Shown piece after piece: positions 36,573 to 47,855 of a stretch of 64,000 nt of DNA. The notes beneath the pieces were generated by a model that was not told the DNA's origin, made no database searches, and saw only the letters and a list, made by a program, of their open reading frames with translations. Where the stretch lies: positions 434,001 through 498,000 of the forward strand of contig CALNZX010000012.1 of NCBI GenBank assembly GCA_942491105.1, read 5' to 3'. The translations under genes were made by a program, and so were the position numbers. The first letter of the stretch is position 1, and the number at the start of each line of letters is the position of its first letter. This DNA is from JBBEAM01 sp942491105 (lineage in GTDB: Bacteria > Pseudomonadota > Alphaproteobacteria > Kiloniellales > DSM-21159).

Positions 36573-37754
36573 ATGACCAGAGTCAGCAGTCCTCGCCCGG
36601 CCATGGCTGGCTATCGGCCCGTCGTCAGCTCCGCCGGCGACGGGCCGTCGGCGCTCTCCCTGGCCTGGCTGCTGCTGCTCGCGCTCCTCGTGGCGCTCAC
36701 GGGCTATGTCCTCTGGCAACGGCACCTGGCGCCGACGCCGGTCAACCGCGCGGCGGTTTCGGTTACAGCCGAGCCTAGCGCTGGCCCGGCAAAGCCGGAT
36801 CAAAGCGCCGCCGTGACCGCCCCCGCGCAGCAGCAACCTGACCGCCGCGAAGGCTCCGAGCCGCGCTTTGCCAGCCTGCCCGCCGGCTTTCACGGCGAAG
36901 CCGAGGCTTTTTCCGAGCTTGATTTCGAGCTTCCGCCGCCGCCGAGCCTAGCTCCAGCGGATGCCGCGCAGCTGGCCTTGGCTCCGCCGCGAATCGTTCT
37001 TCCGGAGGTCACCCCGCCCTGGATTAGCAACGCCGTGGCGTTTTCAGCGCCCGCAGATCAACCCGTTATCGGCGTGGTGATCAGCGGCCTGGGCCTTTCT
37101 GCAAGTGCGACCGAGGCGGCGATTACCCTGCTGCCGCCGCAGGTGACACTGTCCTTCACGCCCTATAGCAAGCGCCTGAACGACTGGATCGCCATGGCGC
37201 GTATCTTCGGTCACGAGGTGATGCTGGACCTGCCGATGGAGGCTCCCGGCGCCGAGGAAGAGATCGGCCCCTTTGGCCTCACCAGAGCCGCGGCGCCGGC
37301 CGAGAATATCGCCCGCCTCGAGTGGATTCTGAGCCGGGGCAAGGCCCTGGTCGGTGTGGCCGCGGCTTATGGCGGGGACTTTCTCGACAGCCCGGCGGCC
37401 TTGCGCCCGGTACTCCAGCGCCTGGAAAACCATGGGCTGATCTTTCTCGACAACGCTCCGCGCGGCCAAGCCAGCAGCTCTGCGCTGGCCGCCGACCTGC
37501 GGCTGCCCTTCGCGGCCAGCGACGGCAAGGTCGACGATGGCCTGGCCAGCCGCCGCGCGGTCGATGCCCGGCTGGTGCAGGCCGAGGATCTGGCGCTACG
37601 GCGCGGCTACGCCGTGGTGATGGCGGAACCGCTGCCCGTTTCCATCGAACGCATATCGACCTGGCTTCTCGGCCTCGCAGAACGCGGCGTAGAGGTTGCG
37701 CCGATCTCAGAGCTGGCACGCCGCAATCTGGAACTTTGGGAGGTCTCGGGATGA
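36573..37754 (+). CDS. Divergent polysaccharide deacetylase family protein
   Basis: A 393-residue protein with one N-terminal membrane helix (about 33-52, LAWLLLLALLVALTGYVLW), a Pro/Ala-rich linker and a C-terminal domain (about 165-390) of the divergent polysaccharide deacetylase family (YibQ-like). Visible segments are VIGVVISGLGLSASATEAAI, VTLSFTPYSKRL, EVMLDLPMEA and YAVVMAEPLPVS. Substrate unknown. It overlaps rppH by ATGA and follows ctpA, the common alphaproteobacterial cluster envC-ctpA-yibQ-rppH. Confidence 0.88.
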   Translation: MTRVSSPRPAMAGYRPVVSSAGDGPSALSLAWLLLLALLVALTGYVLWQRHLAPTPVNRAAVSVTAEPSAGPAKPDQSAAVTAPAQQQPDRREGSEPRFASLPAGFHGEAEAFSELDFELPPPPSLAPADAAQLALAPPRIVLPEVTPPWISNAVAFSAPADQPVIGVVISGLGLSASATEAAITLLPPQVTLSFTPYSKRLNDWIAMARIFGHEVMLDLPMEAPGAEEEIGPFGLTRAAAPAENIARLEWILSRGKALVGVAAAYGGDFLDSPAALRPVLQRLENHGLIFLDNAPRGQASSSALAADLRLPFAASDGKVDDGLASRRAVDARLVQAEDLALRRGYAVVMAEPLPVSIERISTWLLGLAERGVEVAPISELARRNLELWEVSG

Positions 37755-38284
37755 GCGAAGACGCGGCATTACAGCGGCCGCTGACGGCTGAACAGGCGGC
37801 CCGCCTGCCCTATCGGCCCTGTGTCGGGATCATGCTTCTGAACCGGGAAAACAAGGTTTTCGTCGCGCAGCGTCTCGACATGCGCAGCGAGGCCTGGCAG
37901 ATGCCACAAGGCGGCATCGACAAGGGTGAGACGCCGCGCGCCGCCGCCTTCCGCGAGCTATCCGAGGAAACGGGTACGACAGAGGCCGAGATTCTGGCGG
38001 AGAGTAAGGGCTGGCTGGACTACGACCTGCCGCTTGAACTGCTGGGCAGGCTCTGGAAAGGCCGCTACCGCGGCCAGCGGCAGAAGTGGTTCGCGATGCG
38101 TTTTCTCGGCAGCGATAGCGACATCGATATCGAAACCGAGGTGCCGGAGTTCAGCGCCTGGAAATGGGCCGACTTCGAAGATCTGCCGTCGCTGATCGTG
38201 CCCTTCAAGCGCGCGCTCTATCGCCAAGTCGTCGAGGAATTTCGCCCCTTGCTGGAAAGCGCCGGAGGCCCGACCACCCCTTAA
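37751..38284 (+). CDS. rppH: RNA pyrophosphohydrolase RppH (Nudix)
   Basis: A 177-residue Nudix hydrolase that removes 5' pyrophosphate from mRNA and starts decay. PYRPCVGIMLLN and the Nudix box GGIDKGETPRAAAFRELSEETG are complete. W-x-x-GRYRGQRQKWF is typical of RppH/IalA. The start overlaps the deacetylase stop by 4 bp. Its TAA overlaps the stop of the convergent ferritin-like gene within a shared TTAA. Confidence 0.94.
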   Translation: MSEDAALQRPLTAEQAARLPYRPCVGIMLLNRENKVFVAQRLDMRSEAWQMPQGGIDKGETPRAAAFRELSEETGTTEAEILAESKGWLDYDLPLELLGRLWKGRYRGQRQKWFAMRFLGSDSDIDIETEVPEFSAWKWADFEDLPSLIVPFKRALYRQVVEEFRPLLESAGGPTTP

Positions 38285-39114
38285 GCGGCGGCCGCCTCAT
38301 CGCCCTTATAGCGGGCGTGGCGGCGGCGCATCAGGCCATACGCCAAGCGCGACATCAGCGGAACGATCCGATTCTGCGGATTCAGCCCGGCCGCCTTGGC
38401 GATCATCGCGGCGCCGCGATCGACATGCTTGCGATCGTAAAAACCGCAGGCCCGCGCCATGTAGGCCTTGCCCCAGCGCTTGCGGTCGTAAGGCTGGTCG
38501 AGAGGCGCGTTGGCGGCGTAGTAGGCATAGGCCAGTTCGTCGTCCTCGGTCTCGTTGACCCGGCCGGCGGAAATGATCAGCCGGCGCACTTTCGAAATGC
38601 GCTCCTGCCCGAGGTAGCGGCGCAGATGATCGTAGAACATCTTGTAGTGGCGCAGCTCGTCGCCGGCGATGCGCTGGCAGATTTCCTTGAGCACCGGCTC
38701 CTCCGCCGCCTTGGCGAGGGAACCGTAGTAGGAGGAGGTTCCAACCTCGACGATGCAGCGCGAGACAAGCTCACCGGAACGCGAACCACGGGGCGATTCC
38801 GTGGCTTCCATGGGGATCCGGTAGCCATCGCGGAAGCGCTTGACCGCGCCAGGGAAGTCGAAATCCGGGTCGGCCATGCAGGCCCAGCGGCCCAGGGCCT
38901 CGCCATGCTGGACTTCCTCGCTCGCCCACTGCCGGGCGACGGCCTGGAAATCCGCGTCGTCATCGAAGACGTTGCAGAGATAGGTCGCGTAGTCGTCGCC
39001 GTTGTATTCGACGAGGCTCGCGGCCTTGATAACCTTGATCATCTCGACGTCGACCTTGGAGGCGTCAAAACGATCCCAGGGGATGTCGTCTAACGTCCAG
39101 TGTCTTTGTGCCAT
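38281..39114 (-). CDS. Ferritin-like di-iron protein of unknown function
   Basis: A 277-residue, mostly helical protein. Carboxylate/His pairs suit a di-iron site: LVEYNGDDY, SEEVQHGEAL, EVGTSSYYGS and GDELRHYKM (two ExxH-type motifs separated by helices). The arrangement resembles ferritin-like or acyl-ACP desaturase-like proteins. The substrate is unknown. It lies convergent to rppH and 127 bp upstream of the minus-strand atpC end, with no clear operon partner. Confidence 0.72.
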   Translation of the reverse strand: MAQRHWTLDDIPWDRFDASKVDVEMIKVIKAASLVEYNGDDYATYLCNVFDDDADFQAVARQWASEEVQHGEALGRWACMADPDFDFPGAVKRFRDGYRIPMEATESPRGSRSGELVSRCIVEVGTSSYYGSLAKAAEEPVLKEICQRIAGDELRHYKMFYDHLRRYLGQERISKVRRLIISAGRVNETEDDELAYAYYAANAPLDQPYDRKRWGKAYMARACGFYDRKHVDRGAAMIAKAAGLNPQNRIVPLMSRLAYGLMRRRHARYKGDEAAAA

Positions 39115-39241
39115 CTGCGTATCTATCCCGGCTTTCGATTCATAAAGAATACTCGACAGCCTATGTATGATCCAGCAGCGCGCGCCGCAAGATTGAATAC
39201 CCGGAGATTACGGGGGAATAGCCCGGAAAAACGCTGAAAAC

Positions 39242-39646
39242 CTAGCGTTCTACGGCGAGCATCGCCTCATAGGTGGCAATTTGCCGCTCCGCGGCTCGAC
39301 GCGCGATCTCGTCCTTGGCGTCGCTCAGGTCTTCGCGGGCGTCCTTGAGTTTGCCTTCGGCGGCGCCGCGGTCGATGTCCTCGACCGGCAAGGCCAGTTC
39401 GGCCAGTACCGTGCAACGCTCGGGCGTCACCTCGGCGAAACCGCCGGCAATAAAAATCCGGCTGCGAACGGCGTTATTCTCGTAGATCGAGATGACGCCC
39501 GGCCGCACCGTGGAGAGCATGGGGGCATGGCGCGGGAGCACGCCAAAGTCGCCTTCCTCGCCGGGAATGACGACCATTTCGACCGTCTCCGCAACCAGGA
39601 GCTCCTCTGGGGATACCAGCTCGAACTCGACCTTTTCCTCGGCCAT
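39242..39646 (-). CDS. atpC: F1 ATP synthase epsilon subunit (segment A)
   Basis: A 134-residue epsilon subunit: VEFELVSPEELL start, IPGEEGDFGVLPRHAPMLS and GGFAEVTPERCTVLAE. The C-terminal helical hairpin is present. Last gene of the minus-strand atpHAGDC operon, 40 bp after atpD. It belongs to a different organism from the second atpC at 62231. Confidence 0.96.
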   Translation of the reverse strand: MAEEKVEFELVSPEELLVAETVEMVVIPGEEGDFGVLPRHAPMLSTVRPGVISIYENNAVRSRIFIAGGFAEVTPERCTVLAELALPVEDIDRGAAEGKLKDAREDLSDAKDEIARRAAERQIATYEAMLAVER

Positions 39647-39686
39647 GCCTCTGTGCCTCTAGCTTGCTTGCGCTCGGGAGGACGGC

Positions 39687-41108
<1,422 letters not shown>

Positions 41109-41141
41109 ATTCGTCGCTCCTTAGCGTGCTCTTACTGCGGC

Positions 41142-42062
41142 CTACATCGCTTCCTTGGCGGAAACGATTTCGATCAACTCCTTGGTGATCACGGCCTGAC
41201 GCGTACGGTTGTAGGTCATTGTCAGTTTGTCGATCATGTCGCCGGCGTTGCGGGTCGCGTTATCCATCGCGGTCATCCGCGCGCCCTGCTCGCTGGCATT
41301 GTTCTCAAGCAGCGCCTTGAACACCTGGACGGCCAGGTTGCGGGGCAGCAGCTCGGCTAGAATTTCTTCCTCGCTCGGCTCGTATTCGTATACGCCCTTG
41401 AAATCAGCCAAGGCGCCGGCGTCCTGGCTGTCGTCGCCCTGCTGATTCGCGGCCTCTTCCTGCGCCGTGGCGACGAAGGGAATCAGCTGCTGGCGCGTGA
41501 CGATCTGGGTGATCGCCGAGCGGAAGCGCGCATAGATCAGCGTGCAGACATCGAACTCACCGGCCTCGAACATCTGCGCGATGCGCTTGGCGATCTCGTC
41601 GGCCTTGTCGAAGCTCAGCCGTGGCTTGGCCAGATCCTCGATGGTGTCGATGATCAGATCGCCGTGGGTCCGGCGCAGCTGATCGCGCGACTTGCGGCCA
41701 ACGCAGAGAATCTTCACGGTTTTACCGCTGCCGCGCAGCTCGTCGATCAGGCGGCGGGAGTCGCGCACGATGCTGCTGTTGAAACCGCCGCAGAGACCGC
41801 GATCGGCGGTGGCCACGACCACCAGCTGGACCTCGTCCCGGCCGCTGCCGGCCAGCAAAGCCGGCGCGCCGGCGCGCCCCTTCATGGCGCTCGCCAGGGC
41901 GCCGAGCATACGCTCCATGCGCTCGGCATAGGGGCGCGACGCCTCGGCCTGCTCCTGCGCGCGGCGCAGTTTGGCCGCGGCCACCATTTTCATGGCGGAG
42001 GTGATCTTCTGCGTCGACTTGACGCTGGCGATCCGAGTCCGAAGGTCCTTGAGACTGGCCAT
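41142..42062 (-). CDS. atpG: F1 ATP synthase gamma subunit (segment A)
   Basis: A 306-residue rotor shaft. MASLKDLRTRIASVKSTQKI at the N-terminus and RMTAMDNATRNAGDMIDKL with YNRTRQAVITKELIEIV at the C-terminus form the coiled coil. A middle insertion around residues 200-220 (AQEEAANQQGDDSQDAG) is slightly longer than usual. Third in atpHAGDC. Confidence 0.97.
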   Translation of the reverse strand: MASLKDLRTRIASVKSTQKITSAMKMVAAAKLRRAQEQAEASRPYAERMERMLGALASAMKGRAGAPALLAGSGRDEVQLVVVATADRGLCGGFNSSIVRDSRRLIDELRGSGKTVKILCVGRKSRDQLRRTHGDLIIDTIEDLAKPRLSFDKADEIAKRIAQMFEAGEFDVCTLIYARFRSAITQIVTRQQLIPFVATAQEEAANQQGDDSQDAGALADFKGVYEYEPSEEEILAELLPRNLAVQVFKALLENNASEQGARMTAMDNATRNAGDMIDKLTMTYNRTRQAVITKELIEIVSAKEAM

Positions 42063-42092
42063 GCGTGCGGCTTCCTCGCGTTACCTTAAAGC

Positions 42093-43631
42093 TTAAGAGA
42101 CGAAGGTCTTGACGAAACCGTCGAGGAGAGCCTTCAGCTTCTCATCGACGTCGTCCGTCAGGTCCTTCTTCTCGCGCAGCTCCTTGAGGATTTCCTGACC
42201 TTTTTCGCTGTCCCGAACCTCGGCCAGCAGCTTGCGCTCGAACACCGTCACATCCTCGACGGCGACCTGATCGAGATAGCCGCGCACACCGGCGTAGATC
42301 GAGACCACCTGCTCTTCCATCGGCAGCGGCTGATACTGCGGCTGCTTGAGGATCTGGGTCAGGCGGGCGCCGCGATTCAGCAACCGCTGGGTCGAGGCGT
42401 CGAGATCGGAAGAAAACTGCGCGAAGGCTTCCATCTCGCGGTACTGGGCGAGTTCCAGCTTGATCGAGCCGGCCACCTTCTTCATCGCCTTGGTTTGCGC
42501 GGCGGAACCGACGCGCGACACCGAGAGGCCGACGTTCACGGCCGGGCGGATGCCCTTAAAGAACAGATCGGTTTCCAGGAAGATCTGACCGTCGGTGATC
42601 GAGATCACGTTGGTCGGGATGTACGCAGAAACGTCGCCGGCCTGGGTTTCGATGACCGGCAGGGCGGTCAGCGAGCCAGCGCCCAGTTCGTCGTTCATCT
42701 TCGCCGCGCGCTCAAGCAGGCGGGAATGCAGATAGAAGACGTCGCCCGGGAAGGCTTCGCGGCCCGGCGGGCGGCGCAGCAGCAGGGACATCTGGCGGTA
42801 GGCCACGGCCTGCTTGGAAAGATCGTCGTAAACGATGACGGCGTGCATGCCGTTGTCGCGGAAATACTCACCCATGGCGCAGCCGGCATAGGGCGCCAGG
42901 AACTGCATCGGCGCCGGGTCGGACGCGGTGGCCGCGACGACGATGGAGTACTTCATCGCGTCGTGCTCTTCCAGGGTCTTGACCAGCTGCGCGACGGTCG
43001 AGCGCTTCTGCCCGATCGCGACGTAGATGCAGTACAGCTTGTCTTTTTCCTCGCCGCCGCTGTTGACGTTCTTCTGATTGATGAAGGTGTCAACGGCGAT
43101 GGCCGACTTGCCGGTCTGACGGTCGCCAATGATCAGCTCGCGCTGGCCACGGCCGACGGGGATCAGGCTGTCGATGGCCTTGAGACCGGTCTGCACCGGC
43201 TCGTGCACCGACTTACGCGGGATGATGCCCGGCGCCTTGACCTCGACGCGGCGGCGCTCATCGCTCTCGATATCGCCCTTGCCGTCGATCGGATTGCCCA
43301 GGGCGTCGACCACGCGGCCAAGCAAGCCCTTGCCGACCGGCACGTCGACGATCGAGCCCGTGCGCTTGACGGTATCGCCTTCCTTGATGTCGCGGTCGTC
43401 GCCGAACAGCACGACACCGACATTGTCGGTTTCCAGGTTGAGGGCCATGCCCTTGATGCCGCCGGGGAATTCCACCAGCTCACCGGCCTGAACGTTATCC
43501 AGTCCGTAGACGCGGGCGACACCGTCACCCACCGAGAGAACCTGGCCGACCTCGGCGACATCCGCCTCGGCTCCGAAATTCTCGATCTGCTCCTTGAGGA
43601 TCGCCGAAATCTCGGCGGCGCGGATGTCCAT
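42093..43631 (-). CDS. atpA: F1 ATP synthase alpha subunit (segment A)
   Basis: A 512-residue non-catalytic nucleotide-binding subunit, starting MDIRAAEISAILKEQIENFG. It contains GDRQTGKSA (Walker A), VYDDLSKQAVAYRQMSLLLR and the terminal ELREKKDLTDDVDEKL helices. Its ATG overlaps the atpH stop by 1 bp. Same length as the second atpA in the window but with many substitutions, so it is not a copy of that gene. Confidence 0.98.
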   Translation of the reverse strand: MDIRAAEISAILKEQIENFGAEADVAEVGQVLSVGDGVARVYGLDNVQAGELVEFPGGIKGMALNLETDNVGVVLFGDDRDIKEGDTVKRTGSIVDVPVGKGLLGRVVDALGNPIDGKGDIESDERRRVEVKAPGIIPRKSVHEPVQTGLKAIDSLIPVGRGQRELIIGDRQTGKSAIAVDTFINQKNVNSGGEEKDKLYCIYVAIGQKRSTVAQLVKTLEEHDAMKYSIVVAATASDPAPMQFLAPYAGCAMGEYFRDNGMHAVIVYDDLSKQAVAYRQMSLLLRRPPGREAFPGDVFYLHSRLLERAAKMNDELGAGSLTALPVIETQAGDVSAYIPTNVISITDGQIFLETDLFFKGIRPAVNVGLSVSRVGSAAQTKAMKKVAGSIKLELAQYREMEAFAQFSSDLDASTQRLLNRGARLTQILKQPQYQPLPMEEQVVSIYAGVRGYLDQVAVEDVTVFERKLLAEVRDSEKGQEILKELREKKDLTDDVDEKLKALLDGFVKTFVS

Positions 43632-44191
43632 TACCCGACCCCTTTCATCGCGAACTTAAGTCTTTGCAACTTGCTCCGGATGGAGCTGTCGATCATGCGG
43701 CTGCCGACGCGTACGACCAGACCGCCGAGTATTGCCGGATCGATCTTGACGTCGAGTTGTACCTTGCCGCTTACAGATTTGTTGAGTGCCTCGGTCAGCG
43801 CGGTTTTCTGCGCCTCGCTCAGCTCGCTGGCTGCGGTCACTTCCGCGGTCACTTCACCGCGGCGGCGCGCCAGCTCCAATAGATAGGCATCGGCGATCTG
43901 CCGCAGCGCGAAGAGGCGCTGGTTCCGCACGATTACCTGGACGAAATTTCGCGCCAGACCGTCGATCTGCATCTTGTCGAGCAGCGCCGCCATGGTCTTG
44001 GCCTGCTCGTCGCGGCCATAGAGCGGACTGCGGATCATCTCGCGCAGCTGCGCGGATTCGTCCAGCGCCGCTTTAATCGCGATCAGATCCTCGGCGACCT
44101 TATCGAGCGTCTTCTGCTCGTCGGCCAATTCGAAAAGCGCGGAAGCGTAGCGTCCCGCAAGACCGCCCGTGCTCGTGTCCTCGCTTGCCAA
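43631..44191 (-). CDS. atpH: F1 ATP synthase delta subunit (segment A)
   Basis: A 186-residue stator subunit: GLAGRYASALFELADEQK at the N-terminus and the conserved end GGLVVRVGSRMIDSSIRSKLQ. First gene of the F1 operon. As in other alphaproteobacteria, the F0 genes are not adjacent. The 243 bp upstream, to the VOC gene, must carry the promoter; I could not pick a convincing one. Confidence 0.96.
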   Translation of the reverse strand: MASEDTSTGGLAGRYASALFELADEQKTLDKVAEDLIAIKAALDESAQLREMIRSPLYGRDEQAKTMAALLDKMQIDGLARNFVQVIVRNQRLFALRQIADAYLLELARRRGEVTAEVTAASELSEAQKTALTEALNKSVSGKVQLDVKIDPAILGGLVVRVGSRMIDSSIRSKLQRLKFAMKGVG

Positions 44192-44434
44192 GCCCTAGAG
44201 CTCCCCTGAGAGATTGTCCTCGACCCGTCTACCGGGACCGAACTCCGTTGCTGCGGCCCACTTACACGGAATGAATAGCTGCGGCCTCGGATTACTGCCG
44301 TCCTTGGCCGCGCGCAGGGTGGTATCATAGCCTCTCGCCTGTTGCAAGACGAGTCCCGGCAGTTCGGGACCGGCAAGGCGAAATGGCCGGGAATGCGCGG
44401 ATTTTCAAGCTTTGGCGGGAATCTTCGGCGCGCC

Positions 44435-44902
44435 CTATTCGTCCTCTTCGGACATCTTCGCCAGCGCCTCGCGCATTTCCGTCTCGGAAACGTCGCGAAC
44501 ATGGGTCGCAAAGCCCCAAATATGGCCGTAGGGATCCTTCACCTGGGCGAAACGGTCGCCCCAGAACATATCGCTGGGTTCCTTCAGCGCGCTGCAGCCA
44601 GCCGCCATCGCCTGGGCGAAGGCGGCATCGGTGTCGTGGCAGGAGATCATCAGGGATACCGAGACGCCGCCGAGGCTGAGCGGAGAGAGATATTCCCCCT
44701 CGATACTTTCCTCGCCGAGAAAGAACACGGAGTCGCCGATTTTCAGCTCCGCATGCAACGCCGTCTTGCCGTCCGGCCCCGGCATGAGGAACAGCTTTTC
44801 GGCGCTCAGCGCCTTTTCATAGAAACCGACCGCGTCCGCCACGCCGCGCACCACCAGGTGCGGGGTTACGCTGCGATAGCGATCGAGTGAAGCTTTGGGC
44901 AT
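44435..44902 (-). CDS. VOC/glyoxalase-fold protein (PhnB-like)
   Basis: A 155-residue vicinal-oxygen-chelate protein: VTPHLVVRGVADAVGFYEKA, ELKIGDSVFFLGEE and RFAQVKDPYGHIWGFATHV. These match the PhnB-like group of unknown substrate. The end is acidic and helical. It lies between atpH and priA on the same strand. A role beyond a small-molecule-binding or metal-dependent fold cannot be assigned. Confidence 0.82.
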   Translation of the reverse strand: MPKASLDRYRSVTPHLVVRGVADAVGFYEKALSAEKLFLMPGPDGKTALHAELKIGDSVFFLGEESIEGEYLSPLSLGGVSVSLMISCHDTDAAFAQAMAAGCSALKEPSDMFWGDRFAQVKDPYGHIWGFATHVRDVSETEMREALAKMSEEDE

Positions 44903-44971
44903 GGCCGAATTTCCCCTGCGCGTTAACCTTTCGTTAACTATATTTTATCGCTGCGCGGGATTACACCCTGA

Positions 44972-46886
44972 TCACATAAAACTATATGGATCGATATCGA
45001 TTTGCAGGCGTATCGCCCCCGGCGGACGCAGCTTCGCTAGCCAGCGCCGCAGAAGAGCCTGGATGTTGATGTCCCGGCGGCAGCGCAGCAGGAAGCGCCG
45101 GCGGTGCCTGCCGCGCAGAATCGCCAGCGGCGCCGGCGCGGGCCCATGCACTTCGAAACCGCCCTCCCTGGGAACCGCCTTGGAAACCAGGGCGCAGAAC
45201 GCATCCAGGGCGGCGGCGTCGGGCCCGGAGGCGATCACCCCCGCAAGCCGCGCGAAGGGCGGATTGCGATTGTCCCGGCGCGCCTCGATCTCGCGCTGAA
45301 CGAAAGCGTCGCGATCGCCAGCCGCCAGGGCCTGCATCACCGGGTTGGCCGGATCCGTGGTCTGCAGCAGCACCCGCCCCGGACGCTCGGCCCGTCCGGC
45401 CCGCCCGGCGACCTGATGCAGCAGCTGATAGGTACGCTCGCTGGCCCGCAGATCGCCGCCGGCCAGGCCAAGATCGCCGTCGACAACGCCGACCAGGGTC
45501 AGCATCGGAAAATGATGCCCCTTGGCGATGATCTGGGTGCCGATCACCAGATCGAGCTCGTGGTTCTGCACGGCGGCGAGGAAGCGCTCCGCCGCCGCCG
45601 GGCCGATGACGGAATCGCTCGACATCACGCCGATTCGCGCCTTGGGATAGAGCGCGTGCAGCTCCTCCTCCAGCCGCTCGACGCCCGGCCCGCAGGCGGC
45701 GAAGCTCTCCACGGCGGCGCAGGAGGGGCAGTTTTTCGGCAGCGGCGCGCCGTAGCCGCAGTGATGACACTGCAAGCGCCCGGCCAGGCGGTGTTCGACC
45801 AGCCAAGCCGTGCAGCTCGGACATTGCAGGCGATGGCCGCAGGCGCGGCACAGGGTAAGCGGCGCATAGCCCCGGCGGTTCAGGAACAGCAGGCCCTGCT
45901 CCCCGGCCGCCAGGGTTTCCTCCAGCGCTGTCCGCAGCGGCGGCGACAGCCAGGATTGCAGCTTTTCGCCGCTGGACAGCTCGATCTTCTCGGGCTGCAG
46001 CTTGCGCAGATCGACAAGCTCGATATCGGGCTGCAGGGCGCCGCCGTGGCGCTCGGGCAACAGCAGATGGCCGTAGCGTCCGGCCTCGACATTGACCAGG
46101 GTTTCCAGGGAGGGCGTGGCGCTGGCCAGGACGATGGCGCAGTCTCCGAACTTGGCGCGAACCACGGCCATGTCGCGCGCTTGATAGATCACCCCGTCCT
46201 CTTGCTTGAAAGCCGCCTCGTGCTCCTCGTCGACGACGATCAGCCCCAGCTCGGCGAAGGGCAGGAACAGGGCGGAGCGGGCGCCGACCACGACCCGCGC
46301 CTCGCCCTCGGCCACGGCGCGCCAGGCGCGCTTGCGCTCGGCCTGTCCAATTTCCGAATGCCAGACCGCGGGGCGAACCCCGAAGCGCGCCTCGAAGCGT
46401 TCCAGCCAGGCCGCCGAGAGCGCGATTTCCGGAAGCAGGACCAGCGCCTGGCGTCCCGCGGCCAAGGCGGCCGCCACGGCCTCGAAGTAGACCTCGGTCT
46501 TGCCCGAGCCGGTGACGCCGTCGAGCAGGGTCACGGAGAAGGCCTTTTCCCGAAGCTTGGCGCGCAGGGCCGCGGCCGCGTCCTGCTGCGCCTTGGACAG
46601 AACATAGCTGGCGCCCTCGCCCGAGTCGGGCAGGCCGTAGTACCGCTCCGGGGGCAGCTCGGCCTCGCGCAGCGCGCCGGCCTCGACCAGCCCCTTGATC
46701 ACGCCAGCCGAAACGCCGGCTTCGCGCGCCAGCTCCGCCGCCGGGCGGGCAAAGCCGTCGTCGGCGGCCGCCCACACCCGGCGCCGCGCCGGGGTCATCT
46801 TCAAGGCTTGGGGGAGCGCCTTCACCGGCAGCAGCACCCTGCGCGCTTTCGGCGGCTGCAGCGCCTGGGGCGCGGAGAGCGCCCCA
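44972..46886 (-). CDS. priA: Primosomal replication protein N' (PriA), N-terminus cut by junction
   Basis: Restart helicase. The helicase core is intact: LLDGVTGSGKTEVYFE (Walker A), VVDEEHE (DEEH box), LASATPSLET, zinc-binding cysteines (CRACGHRLQCPSCTAWL, CHHCGYG, CPSCAAVE), GTQIIAKGHHFP and HQVAGRAGRAERPG. About 637 residues remain. The roughly 100 or more N-terminal residues of the 3'DNA-binding domain are replaced by unrelated antisense sequence from an AT-rich segment. The frame stays open to 47074 only by chance. The cut marks the segment A/B junction. Confidence 0.92.
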
Positions 46887-46892
46887 AAACAG
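46880..46892. other. Junction between alphaproteobacterial and Bacteroidota-like segments
   Basis: Within about ten bases the sequence changes from very GC-rich priA coding sequence (minus strand) to AT-rich receptor coding sequence (plus strand). Both genes are cut in mid-domain. No repeat, insertion sequence, tRNA or integrase is present at the boundary. Confidence 0.88.
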
Positions 46893-47855
46893 TTAGTGAA
46901 TATGCAGAAGATGGGCCGGTAGAGGACGGTACGAAAACTGGTGAAACAACTTACGGTGAAAATGAGGTAATCCAGTCCTACCATGGCCCGGAACCTAGAT
47001 TCTCTGCCAGATATGCACTCAATGAAGAAAACGCCTTGAAACTGAGTTTTAACAGGATGCGCCAGTATATTCATATGCTGTCAAATACCACCTCCATTTC
47101 TCCCACAGATATCTGGAAGCTGAGTGACACCCAGGTACTGCCGCAGCTGGGAGATCAGATTTCGCTGGGCTACTATCGAAATTTTAAAAATAACACCATC
47201 GAAGGATCGGTGGAAGGATACTATAAAAACATCAACAATCTGCTGGATTTTAAGAGTGGAGCCCAGCTCATCCTGAACGAGCAGATCGAAACAGATATCG
47301 TGAGTGGACTTGGAAAATCATATGGCGTGGAAGTGCTGTTGAAAAAGAAAACAGGCAAGCTGAATGGATGGATAAGTTACACCTACGCCAGAGCAATGAT
47401 CAAGGTAGATAGTGAATATCTCAGTGAGACAATCAATCAGGGGGAGTTTTATCCGGCAAGCTACGATAAGCCACATTCATTGAATGTCCTGTCAAACTGG
47501 AAATTCTCCAGAAGACTCAGTTTATCGGGCAACTTATCTTACAGCACAGGCAGGCCAATCACCTATCCGATTGCTAAGTATTACTATATCGGCACGGAGC
47601 GCTTACATTATTCGGAGCGCAATCAATACCGCATACCGGATTATTTCCGGCTCGATCTTTCCCTCAATGTGGAGGGGAATCATAAGGTGAAAAAGCTGAA
47701 TCATAGTTCTTGGACTTTTGCAGTATATAATATTACCGGAAAGGGATAATGCATATTCCATTTATTTCGTCTCTGAAGATGGCAAGGTAAAGGGCTACCA
47801 GCTTTCGATTTTTGCCAACGCCATACCGACGATTACTTATAATTTTAGATTCTGA
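46886..47855 (+). pseudogene. TonB-dependent receptor, 3' part, with single-base frameshift
   Basis: C-terminal beta-barrel part of a Bacteroidota TonB-dependent receptor: YHGPEPRFSARYALNEEN, LPQLGDQISLGYYRNF, KSYGVEVLLKKKTGKLNGW, YDKPHSLNVLSNWKFS and the strand YFRLDLSLNVEG. The frame stops early at 47749. Removing one A in GGAAAGGG (47738-47745) restores an in-frame ending VYNITGRDNAYSIYFV to ITYNFRF, stopping at 47855 with a typical Phe-ending barrel. The 5' part is missing at the junction. The TGA overlaps the next ATG. Confidence 0.87.

Noticed and set aside
46887..47074. N-terminal extension of the priA frame
   Set aside because: These residues are antisense to the receptor gene and have no resemblance to the PriA DNA-binding domain.
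45104..47749. An 881-codon plus-strand open frame running from antisense priA into the TonB receptor
   Set aside because: The first part is only the reverse strand of priA. The frame continues by chance across the junction, so only the part after about 46,886 is a real coding fragment.
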